This document shows positions 18,162 to 25,253 of a stretch of DNA of 45,995 nt, piece after piece. The stretch covers positions 1 to 45,995 of the forward strand of contig ONYP01000050.1 in the NCBI GenBank assembly GCA_900322135.1, given 5' to 3'. The position numbers and the translations under genes are program-made. This DNA comes from an uncultured Prevotellaceae bacterium. GTDB taxonomy: Bacteria; Bacteroidota; Bacteroidia; Bacteroidales; Muribaculaceae. The notes under the pieces were generated by a model. That model did not search any database and was not told the origin of the DNA. It saw only the letters and a program-made list of their open reading frames with translations. How positions within the stretch are numbered: the first letter of the stretch is position 1; each line of letters starts with the position of its first letter.

Positions 18162-19370
18162 TCAGTTAATACTCTGCCAATCGAGGTAACGCTCCTCGGC
18201 CTCGGGTAGCGCTTCCATATAGGCTTCGCCCTGTTTAGCGCTGATTTCCTCCCCGTTGAGGTAGCAACTTTCGATTTCGGCATACACATCGATTTCGACA
18301 TACTTTTCCACGACACGGTTTCCGCTCAACTTGAAGACCTCGTAGTAATAGGACGGTCCACCGGAATGGCCCTGCAGCATCAGGTAGTTCCCTCTGGCAT
18401 CCTGGTGGAATGAGGGTTTCAGTCCGGCACGCACTGTCGTGATCAGATGGAGCACGCCGTCTTCGCGGGTGAAGAAAGCGCCGTTCTCTTCCTGCTCGTC
18501 ACTGATCCAGATTTGGGGCCCGTCGTCGTCGATGTAGACATAGGTCCACTTGGTCAGTTCCACATGCTTGTTCTCGCCCGGGTCCTCGGCGACATATTGG
18601 CGTTTCATTTCGGCAATGTCGGTTTTCCACATCGGCTCATCCTCGTCGATCAGGGAAATGTAATGTGCGTAGGTCTCGCGCACGAGTTCGCCGTCGCTGA
18701 TGTGCAGCAAGCCCATGGTGGCACTCTCGGGAGCCCAGCGGGCGAAGCACAATTCGGGACCTTGCGGACCCTCAAATGCCGCTGCGATGTTGCTGGAGAC
18801 ATATTCCCCGTCGTCATCGGCGTTCCAGGTGGGGCCGTCATCGTAGAGCCACCCGATCACGGGATAGGAATAGACCTTGTCGCCGTCGGTGACGACCTCC
18901 AGTGCCAGCGCCTTCTTGGTGTACGGGTCGTGGGTGTAGTCGGGACCCGTGTATTCGCCCTCAAACTGGATGATGCCGTAGGTGTAGCGCTTGCCGACGG
19001 TGCACACCATCACCGACCGTCCGGCCGTCATGCCGTATTTTCTCTCCATCTGCTTGACAACGGCAGGCGGCAGGGGCACTTCTTCCTCCAGCGAGGCAGG
19101 TATCATCTCCATGGGTTTGTGGCTCTTGAGGTATTGGTCGGTGACCACCACCATGCCTACCGACTCATCATCGTCGGGGACGGGACCCTGGAACGCAAAC
19201 CGGGCACCGGGTGAGGGAATGTCCAGCCTGCCATGCAGCACGCCCGGGCTGAGCGGCTCGCCGTCGGGGTCCAGGAGTTCCTCGTCGACATATTTCACGC
19301 CCAGCACGGTTTTATCGTGTCCCACCAGATTGGTGTATTTCGACAGGTTCGGCGGGTTCGTCATAGTCAA
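18162..19370 (-). CDS. Exported protein of unknown function, main part of a frameshifted gene
   Basis: A 402-residue frame without a signal peptide, opening MTNPPNLSKYTNLVGHDK. The body is acidic and beta-rich with no recognised domain. The frame at 19312-19515 overlaps its first 59 bases and supplies an N-terminus with a signal peptide. The simplest reading is one exported protein of about 450 residues broken by a one- or two-base indel between about 19330 and 19365. If this frame is expressed alone it would stay in the cytoplasm, which is unlike its neighbours. Confidence 0.65.
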   Translation of the reverse strand: MTMTNPPNLSKYTNLVGHDKTVLGVKYVDEELLDPDGEPLSPGVLHGRLDIPSPGARFAFQGPVPDDDESVGMVVVTDQYLKSHKPMEMIPASLEEEVPLPPAVVKQMERKYGMTAGRSVMVCTVGKRYTYGIIQFEGEYTGPDYTHDPYTKKALALEVVTDGDKVYSYPVIGWLYDDGPTWNADDDGEYVSSNIAAAFEGPQGPELCFARWAPESATMGLLHISDGELVRETYAHYISLIDEDEPMWKTDIAEMKRQYVAEDPGENKHVELTKWTYVYIDDDGPQIWISDEQEENGAFFTREDGVLHLITTVRAGLKPSFHQDARGNYLMLQGHSGGPSYYYEVFKLSGNRVVEKYVEIDVYAEIESCYLNGEEISAKQGEAYMEALPEAEERYLDWQSIN

Positions 19371-19515
19371 TCCAGTACACCATCTGCATCATTCCATGGC
19401 TGGTGTAATTCAGGAACATCGGTGGCAGGTCGTGGTTGTCACTCGACTTGCCGCTGGCCGTCAGCGTAATTACACCGATGGCCAGCAATGTCAGGAATTT
19501 TTGGTACTTTTTCAT
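19312..19515 (-). CDS. N-terminal signal-peptide fragment of the frameshifted exported protein
   Basis: A 67-residue frame with a basic start and hydrophobic core (MKKYQKFLTLLAIGVITLTASG), then HDLPPMFLNYTSHGMMQMVYW before it runs out in the frame change. It overlaps the downstream frame by 59 bases. The start codon directly abuts a heptamer repeat array, which replaces any recognisable ribosome-binding site. It could be a sequencing or assembly indel or a true pseudogene. Confidence 0.55.
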   Translation of the reverse strand: MKKYQKFLTLLAIGVITLTASGKSSDNHDLPPMFLNYTSHGMMQMVYWIDYDEPAEPVEIHQSGGTR

Positions 19516-19585
19516 AGTTAGGAGTTAGGAGTTAGGAGTTAGGAGTTAAATGAGTTAGGAGTTAGGGGTTAGGAGTTAGGGGTGG
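19516..19585. repeat. AGTTAGG heptamer array abutting a start codon
   Basis: About nine near-perfect AGTTAGG units fill the whole 76-bp gap between two genes, with two variant units in the middle (AGTTAAA and a TG insertion). On the gene strand the array reads CCTAACT repeated and ends exactly at the ATG of the 19515 gene. Copy-number change would alter the 5' untranslated region. Confidence 0.85.
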
Positions 19586-19591
19586 GGCCCG

Positions 19592-20284
19592 TCATTCTTC
19601 TTCATCTTCAATCTCTATGTCATAGAAATCTTTGCCCGAGTGGTTATAGATATGGGTCTGCCCGTCATAGACATAATGGTGATACCAGTACTCGACCTCG
19701 GGTGACAACTCCTCCACGATCACCGTCTGGTCGTAATACATGCCCAGGTGGCAATAGATTTGCGAGTCGGGCCACCGGCGGTGTATCGTGCTGTAAGGCG
19801 GTTGCTCGGGCGTCATGGTCCGCGTGGACGGGTCGTAATCATAGTAGCAGCACACAGGCATCTGTGTGCCATATCCTTCATACAGGCAGATGGCGAGAAG
19901 CACATGGCCCTCATCTCGTGGAAAACAACGGGCATCCAGGCGTTGTGAATCGGGTTCTCCGTCATTATACTGTGCGATGAACAAGTCCTCACAGTCAACC
20001 AGCACATGGCCCGAGCAGTCATCGCACTCTGTCACATCGTTGGAGACAAAGAGTTTGTCCCCGGCCTCGGCAATCAATGCTTCGCCAGCCTGGGTCGGCC
20101 ACACGGCATGAAATGCCTTGAGCAGTTGCATCACATGGGGCGCATCCCCTGCATTGTTCACAGTGATGGTCTTGTCCATCCATTTTGAATTGATTTCGGC
20201 CAACGGGCACTCGTGGGGCGTTTTGCCCTCGGCCACCGCCATCAGTGCCAGTGCGCAGGCCATGATTGTAATTGCTCTTTTCAT
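19592..20284 (-). CDS. Exported Cys-containing acidic protein of unknown function
   Basis: A 230-residue protein with a signal peptide (MKRAITIMACALALMAVAEG). The mature region has a CDDC pair (TECDDCSGHVLVDCED), several further cysteines (VCCYYDYD) and an acidic tail (DIEIEDEEE). Disulphides in the periplasm are plausible. No domain is recognised. It lies upstream of the heptamer array and the frameshifted gene, and 68 bp downstream of the HsdR_N protein. Confidence 0.65.
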   Translation of the reverse strand: MKRAITIMACALALMAVAEGKTPHECPLAEINSKWMDKTITVNNAGDAPHVMQLLKAFHAVWPTQAGEALIAEAGDKLFVSNDVTECDDCSGHVLVDCEDLFIAQYNDGEPDSQRLDARCFPRDEGHVLLAICLYEGYGTQMPVCCYYDYDPSTRTMTPEQPPYSTIHRRWPDSQIYCHLGMYYDQTVIVEELSPEVEYWYHHYVYDGQTHIYNHSGKDFYDIEIEDEEE

Positions 20285-20352
20285 AGTAAAATGTTTTATT
20301 AGTTACGGTGTCGATTGAGATAATACTTCTTTAGGTTCAGGCCATTTATCGT

Positions 20353-20739
20353 TTACGGGCCCTGCAAGTCGGCATAGCAGGGTATGTTTTCAAGAAAACG
20401 GTAACTGCCCGTCGCGTAGTCAATCCGGCAGCAATAGTGCTCCAGGCCGTTGCTCACGATGAGGTAGCGGGCATGCAGCACCATGTTGTAACGCACAATC
20501 TGGTCAAAGGTCTTCTGCGTGACCTTGACCGTCGGGGCCTTGTAGAGCGACACCTCGTTGCCCATCAGCGCGGCGGGGAACTGCCTGTCGGCGATCAGCC
20601 ACGCCACAAAGTGCTGGCGCACCCATTCCTCGGGCGTCAGCGACACCCAGCGCTCGCGCAGCCGGTCCCAGATGGCAGGCGAGCCATCGTCACGCTGCTT
20701 GACCCTGCAGTCACACTCCGGTAAATTCAACTCTACCAT
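20353..20739 (-). CDS. HsdR N-terminal-domain-like protein lacking its nuclease core
   Basis: A 128-residue protein of the Bacteroidetes family that resembles the N-terminal domain of type I restriction HsdR subunits. Recognisable parts are the start LNLPECDCRVKQRDDGSPAIWD, then LTPEEWVRQHFVAWLI, and the C-terminal half TVKVTQKTFDQIVRYNMV, YLIVSNGLEHYCC and IDYATGSYRFLENIP. Relatives have about 25 more residues between NEVSL and YKAP, holding the Asp and the Glu of the PD-(D/E)xK motif. Here L65 is joined directly to Y66 in frame, leaving only the Lys. It probably cannot cleave DNA. The gene normally neighbours holA in this phylum, and here an M64 peptidase lies between. Confidence 0.8.
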   Translation of the reverse strand: MVELNLPECDCRVKQRDDGSPAIWDRLRERWVSLTPEEWVRQHFVAWLIADRQFPAALMGNEVSLYKAPTVKVTQKTFDQIVRYNMVLHARYLIVSNGLEHYCCRIDYATGSYRFLENIPCYADLQGP

Positions 20740-20807
20740 ATCGGTCGCATTTTCTAAGGCAAAAGTACAAAAAAAATATTACCTTTGCAAGAAATAACGA
20801 TATAACG
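20740..20807. promoter_or_regulatory. Interlocked divergent promoters between the HsdR_N and M64 genes
   Basis: Leftward: -7 TACTTTTG on the minus strand at 20760-20767, with a TTG 20 bp upstream at 20788-20790. Rightward: -7 TACCTTTG at 20780-20787, without a clear TTG. The leftward -33 directly adjoins the rightward -7, so the two polymerase sites overlap. Confidence 0.6.
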
Positions 20808-22220
20808 ATGAAAAACTGCCTTATTACCCTCGTCGTGGCCCTGGCTGCCCTCACGGTCATGGCCCAGCAGTTCGACGACTGCTTCGACGGGCGCGCGCTG
20901 CGCCTCGACTATGTGTTTGCCGGCAACCACGCTGCCCAGCAGATCTATCTCGAGCAGATGAGCGTCACCCCGCAGTGGGCGGGCCGCCGCAGCCGCCTTG
21001 CCGATGTCCCCCTGGCAGGCAACGGCCAGATACGACTCAAGGACCCTGCCACGGGGCAGGTGCTGTTTGTCCACACCTTCTCGACGCTCTTCCAGGAGTG
21101 GCTGGCTACCGAGGAGGCGACAAAGGTGAGCAAAGCCTTCGCCACGAGTTACCAAGTGCCCATGCCCAAAGAGCCCGTCGAAGTCACCGTCACGCTCACC
21201 GACTTCCATGGCAAAGTGGTGACCAGCCTGACGCACAGGGTGGACCCTGCCGACATCCTCATCCGCCAGTTGGGCGTGGGCGGCGTCCCCTACCATTACA
21301 TCTGGAAAGGTAAGACCCTGGCTGCCCAGGGCAAGACCGCCGACCAGCCCGGCAGCCGCAACTACATGCCCACCGAGGGCCCGCCCGACGGAGAGCCTGA
21401 CATCACCGGGTGCATCGACCTCGCCATCGTCGCCGAGGGCTACACCCGTGCCGAGATGGGCAAGTTCTACGGTGACTGCCAGCGTGTGGTCGATGCGCTG
21501 TTTGCCCACGAGCCGTTCACCTCGTTGAAGGACCGCTTCAATGTCGTCGCCGTGGCTGCCGAGTCGCTCACCAGCGGTCCCAGCGTGCCGCACCTGGGCC
21601 GATGGAGCAGTACACCGGTGGGCACCCACTACGACACCTTCTACAGCGACCGCTACCTGATGACGCAGGACATCCACCGCCTCTACGATGTGCTGTCGGG
21701 GGTCCCCTTTGAGCACATCATCGTGCTCGTCAACAGCGACACCTATGGTGGCGGCGGCATCTACAACCAGGTGATGGTCACCACCAGCGACCATCCCACC
21801 TTCGGCCAGGTCCTCGTCCATGAGTTCGGCCACGCCTACGCCGGACTGGGCGACGAGTACTTCTATGACGACGGTTACGAGTCGATGTATCCCGCCGACA
21901 CCGAGCCCTGGGAACCCAACCTGACCACGCTGGTCGACTTCCAGAGCAAGTGGGCCGACATGCTGCCCAAGGGCACTCCTGTGCCCACGCCGCCCGATCC
22001 CAAGGTGCCCAACTACCGCAAGATTACCAACGAGAAGGAGCAGCGCCTGCTGGATGCCGCAACGCAGCGCGTCGGCGTGTTCGAGGGTGGGGGTTACCAG
22101 TCCCGGGGGGTATACCGGCCCGCCCAGGAGTGCCGCATGAAGGTCAACGAGGTCAAGGACTTCTGCCCCGTGTGCGCGCGTGCCATCAGGCGCATCACCG
22201 ACTTCTACACCGCCCACTAA
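20808..22220 (+). CDS. Secreted M64-family (IgA peptidase-like) zinc metalloprotease
   Basis: A 470-residue secreted peptidase with a signal peptide (MKNCLITLVVALAALTVMAQ). Residues about 20-150 form an N-terminal beta domain, and the catalytic domain begins near CIDLAIVAEGYT. The zinc site is H338-E339-F-G-H342, continuing AYAGLGDEYFYDD. Other family markers are YGGGGIYN, EPWEPNLTTLV, GVFEGGGY and the Cys-containing end CRMKVNEVKDFCPVCARAI. M64 enzymes include an IgA-cleaving protease, but most gut Bacteroidales members have unknown substrates. It appears full length. Confidence 0.92.
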   Translation: MKNCLITLVVALAALTVMAQQFDDCFDGRALRLDYVFAGNHAAQQIYLEQMSVTPQWAGRRSRLADVPLAGNGQIRLKDPATGQVLFVHTFSTLFQEWLATEEATKVSKAFATSYQVPMPKEPVEVTVTLTDFHGKVVTSLTHRVDPADILIRQLGVGGVPYHYIWKGKTLAAQGKTADQPGSRNYMPTEGPPDGEPDITGCIDLAIVAEGYTRAEMGKFYGDCQRVVDALFAHEPFTSLKDRFNVVAVAAESLTSGPSVPHLGRWSSTPVGTHYDTFYSDRYLMTQDIHRLYDVLSGVPFEHIIVLVNSDTYGGGGIYNQVMVTTSDHPTFGQVLVHEFGHAYAGLGDEYFYDDGYESMYPADTEPWEPNLTTLVDFQSKWADMLPKGTPVPTPPDPKVPNYRKITNEKEQRLLDAATQRVGVFEGGGYQSRGVYRPAQECRMKVNEVKDFCPVCARAIRRITDFYTAH

Positions 22221-22234
22221 TTGAAATCCCATCA

Positions 22235-22271
22235 AACAACCAAAACAACAATGAACAACCAAAACAACAAT
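22235..22271 (+). repeat. Tandem 19-bp duplication with a short upstream frame
   Basis: AACAACCAAAACAACAATG (22235-22253) is followed directly by a second copy (22254-22271) whose last base is A. The second copy gives an ATG-initiated frame of nine codons, MNNQNNNNE, ending before the holA start. It lies in the 107-bp gap upstream of holA. Confidence 0.5.
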
Positions 22272-22327
22272 AATGAATGAATGATTGTGTTGTCCAGGTT
22301 GTTAGAAATTTAACTGAAAACTGAATT

Positions 22328-23374
22328 ATGGCAGTAAAACGAGAAACGGTCACCTTTGCCGCACTAAGCAAGGAAATCAAGAGCGGCAAGTTCCGCAACA
22401 TCTATGTTCTGCAGGGCGAGGAGCCTTACTTCATCGACCGCTTGCAGCAACTTGTCATCGATACAGCACTCACCGAGGACCAGCGCGACTTCAACCTCAC
22501 GCTCTACTACGGCAACACCGCCAATGTGCGTGAGGTCATCAGCGCCTGCCGCCAGTATCCGGCATTCTCGCAGTACAAGGTCGTGGTGGTGCGTGAGGCG
22601 CAGCTCATCCCCAAGCAGCAGGGCCACAAGAACGACATGGATATCTTTGCCTCCTATGTCGACAAGCCCCTGCCGTCGACCATCCTGGTCATCTGCTCTA
22701 AGGGCGAGTCGCTCAAGAGCAAACCCCTGATCGACGCTCTCAAGGCCAGCAGCTGCGGTGTCGTCTTTGACTCCAAGCGGGTGCGCGAGGGTCGTGACCT
22801 CAATGCCTTGATTGTGAACTATGCCAACTCGTTGGGATGCAACATCGACAACAAGGCGACCAGTATGCTGGCCGACCACATCGGCACCGATATCGCACGC
22901 CAGTTCAGCGAACTCGACAAGTTGGCGATGCTCGCCGATGACAAGAACATCACGCCCCTGCTCATCGAGCAGAACATCGGCATCAGCAAGGAGTTCAACA
23001 ACTTTGAACTTGAGGATGCGTTGGCACGGCGCGATGCCTTCAAGGCCTTCCGCATCGCGGACTATTTTGAGCACAACCCCAAGAGCAATCCCTTGCCACC
23101 CAGCCTGGCGATGCTCTTCTCGTTTTTCTCGGGTGTTCTGCTTGCCGCTACTTCACGCGACAAGTCCCTGGATGGTATCATGGCCGCCGTGGGCACCGGC
23201 AGCAAGTGGCGGGCCGGCAAATTCCTGGATGCCGCACGCATGTATAACAACCGCTCACTGGTCAATATCATCGGTTATCTGCGTGAGTTTGACACCCGCA
23301 GCAAGGGCATCGGCTCACGGCAGGACCAGTATGCCCTGTTCAAGGAACTGGTATACAAAATCCTGCATGCATGA
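22328..23374 (+). CDS. holA: DNA polymerase III subunit delta
   Basis: Clamp-loader delta subunit of 348 residues, full length. It opens the beta clamp during replication. The N-terminal AAA-like domain is recognised by FAALSKEIKSGKFRNIYVLQGEEPYFIDRL. Residues about 100-120 hold the degenerate nucleotide fold (LPSTILVICSKGES). The lid region ISKEFNNFELEDALARRDAFKAFRIADYF and the C-terminal collar domain with LREFDTRSKGIGS follow. It is preceded by a 19-bp tandem repeat and followed by 119 bp without a gene that carries the next promoter. Confidence 0.92.
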   Translation: MAVKRETVTFAALSKEIKSGKFRNIYVLQGEEPYFIDRLQQLVIDTALTEDQRDFNLTLYYGNTANVREVISACRQYPAFSQYKVVVVREAQLIPKQQGHKNDMDIFASYVDKPLPSTILVICSKGESLKSKPLIDALKASSCGVVFDSKRVREGRDLNALIVNYANSLGCNIDNKATSMLADHIGTDIARQFSELDKLAMLADDKNITPLLIEQNIGISKEFNNFELEDALARRDAFKAFRIADYFEHNPKSNPLPPSLAMLFSFFSGVLLAATSRDKSLDGIMAAVGTGSKWRAGKFLDAARMYNNRSLVNIIGYLREFDTRSKGIGSRQDQYALFKELVYKILHA

Positions 23375-23449
23375 GGCCGTCCCCCCCTCTGTGTTGGGCT
23401 TGCACTGTCCAGATGTGCCACCGCTCATCTTTTACGCCACTTGTGGAGA

Positions 23450-23457
23450 TATCTTTG
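23450..23457 (+). promoter_or_regulatory. Probable -7 element of the galactanase gene
   Basis: TATCTTTG lies 36 bp upstream of the ATG at 23494. No clear TTG was seen at the usual spacing. Confidence 0.45.
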
Positions 23458-23493
23458 AACTGAAGAAAACGACAATTATATTATAATACTATC

Positions 23494-25173
23494 ATGAGAC
23501 GATTCTACATTATATTGTTATGTTTGCTGGCTACTGCAGCTGTTGGCAACGCCGCAGCCAAGTATGTCGGCGGCGACATCTCGTTGCTTACCAAGTATGA
23601 GCAGCATGGTGCCATTTACTATGATGAAAATGGCGCTAGAATAACCAACATGCTCAACTACTTGAAATCAAGTGGTCTGAACGCTATGCGCGTGCGCCTG
23701 TTTGTCGATCCTTCTCAAGCCAACGCCGAGGACCAGGGCGAGGGCGTCTGCCAGGATCTCCCCTATGTGATTGATCTGGGACAGCGCATCAAGGCGGCCG
23801 GCTTTGACCTGCTGCTCGATATCCATTACAGCGACACATGGACCGACCCGGGCCAGCATTCCACCCCCTCGTCGTGGACCGTGGCCTCGGCATTGGGCGA
23901 CAGTGTCTACAGCTACACCAAGCGGGTGCTCAACGCCATGATTGCTGGCGGCGCGACGCCCGATTTCATTCAGGTGGGCAACGAGGTAACCTATGGCATG
24001 CTGTGGCCGACGGGGCACTGTTACCCTAACGGCAGCAACTATGGCAGCGGCACTTTCTACAACTTTGCCGGCTACCTCAGGCGAGGTATCCAGGCCTGCA
24101 ACGAGGTGTGTCCTGCGGCACAGATTGTAGTGCACACCGAGATGGGCCGCGTGAGCAATGTGACAGCCTTCTATACCACTCTCGCCGGATATCAGGACAT
24201 TGATTTCGACATCATCGGATTGAGCTATTACCCCTATTGGCATGGGGACCTGAGCGTCCTTGACGGCTTACTCACGACACTGGAGAATACCTATCCTGGC
24301 AAGAAGATTCAGATTGTCGAGACTGGTTATCCTCACGCGTGGTATCCCGGTGACGCGACTTATGACCTTCAGTCCACTTGGCCTGCCACCGAGGCTGGGC
24401 AGAAGGCTTTTGCCGCCGACCTGGTCACGATGCTCAATGAACACCGTGCAGTCAATGGTCTCTACTGGTGGTTTGCTGAGGCCAATGAGTATGGCATCAA
24501 CTACACCAATCAGGTCACCACCAACTGGTACAACTGTGGCTGGTGGGACAACGCCAACGGCCAGGTGATGGATGCCCTGTTCGAGATGCCGGCGTTTCTT
24601 GATGGCAGCGGCGAGGAACCTGTCGATAGTGCCTCGATTTATATCGTGGGCGGTACGGGCAACTGGAGCCTGACCGACCCCATGAGCAAGATGACCAACC
24701 TGGGCAATGGCACCTATGTAGATACGCTGACTATCAGCGATCCCATCTACTTTGTGTTTGCCGACGGTAGCCCCGAGGAGTGGAACAACGACTGGACTGC
24801 CTTTAACGGCAGCTACCGCTATGGCCCCACCGCCACGACCACCATTACAGCTGGCACCCTCTACAGTACTGCCAAACGCAGCAACGACTATTCTTACTAC
24901 TTTACAGGCGACGGCAGCGATTATTGCTTCACTTTCGACCTGGATCACCTGACCTTCAAACTCGAGGTGGTTGAGACGCAACCGGCTATCCTGAGGGGTG
25001 ATGTGGATGGTAACGGAGAAGTTGATATTTGGGATGTGACACTTCTCATCAGCCGAGTCTTGGGAGAAGGTGTGGAAATAGTCTTCGCAAATTCCGATTT
25101 GGATGGCGATAATGAGATATCAATCAATGATATAACTATTGTTATCGATATAGTTCTTGGTGTTTATCCATGA
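23494..25173 (+). CDS. GH53 arabinogalactan endo-beta-1,4-galactanase with dockerin-like C-terminus
   Basis: A secreted 559-residue glycoside hydrolase. After the signal peptide (MRRFYIILLCLLATAAVGNA) the GH53 TIM barrel starts at YVGGDISLLTKYEQHGAIYYD. The acid/base Glu is E164 in FIQVGNEVTYGMLWP, and the nucleophile is E276 in IQIVETGYPHAW. Family members cut beta-1,4-galactan side chains of pectin. Residues about 380-490 form a beta-sandwich like those of SusE/SusF or starch-binding modules (YIVGGTGNWSLTDPMSKM). Residues 502-557 hold two dockerin-like Ca-binding repeats (GDVDGNGEVDIWD and SDLDGDNEISIND). No SusC/D pair is nearby. Two subtilases with the same tail type follow. Confidence 0.92.
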   Translation: MRRFYIILLCLLATAAVGNAAAKYVGGDISLLTKYEQHGAIYYDENGARITNMLNYLKSSGLNAMRVRLFVDPSQANAEDQGEGVCQDLPYVIDLGQRIKAAGFDLLLDIHYSDTWTDPGQHSTPSSWTVASALGDSVYSYTKRVLNAMIAGGATPDFIQVGNEVTYGMLWPTGHCYPNGSNYGSGTFYNFAGYLRRGIQACNEVCPAAQIVVHTEMGRVSNVTAFYTTLAGYQDIDFDIIGLSYYPYWHGDLSVLDGLLTTLENTYPGKKIQIVETGYPHAWYPGDATYDLQSTWPATEAGQKAFAADLVTMLNEHRAVNGLYWWFAEANEYGINYTNQVTTNWYNCGWWDNANGQVMDALFEMPAFLDGSGEEPVDSASIYIVGGTGNWSLTDPMSKMTNLGNGTYVDTLTISDPIYFVFADGSPEEWNNDWTAFNGSYRYGPTATTTITAGTLYSTAKRSNDYSYYFTGDGSDYCFTFDLDHLTFKLEVVETQPAILRGDVDGNGEVDIWDVTLLISRVLGEGVEIVFANSDLDGDNEISINDITIVIDIVLGVYP

Positions 25174-25222
25174 TTTGTCCGGTAAATTCTAGCCGTGTAA
25201 ATATTTGTTTTGATTTTTTTAT

Positions 25223-25230
25223 TACCTTTG
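25223..25230 (+). promoter_or_regulatory. Probable -7 element of the first subtilase gene
   Basis: TACCTTTG lies 23 bp upstream of the ATG at 25254. The nearest TTG (25205-25207) is only 15 bp away, shorter than normal. Confidence 0.45.
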
Positions 25231-25253
25231 CTCAGTAAATAGACAGTTAACTG

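Noticed and set aside
19516-19585. CRISPR array or telomere-like sequence
   Set aside because: Units are only 7 bp with no spacers and there are no cas genes. It is a heptamer microsatellite in a gene gap.
20754-22262. A 502-codon open frame on the minus strand opposite the M64 peptidase
   Set aside because: It mirrors the GC-biased codon pattern of the peptidase gene, has no recognisable domain, and the plus-strand protein has an intact zinc motif and signal peptide.
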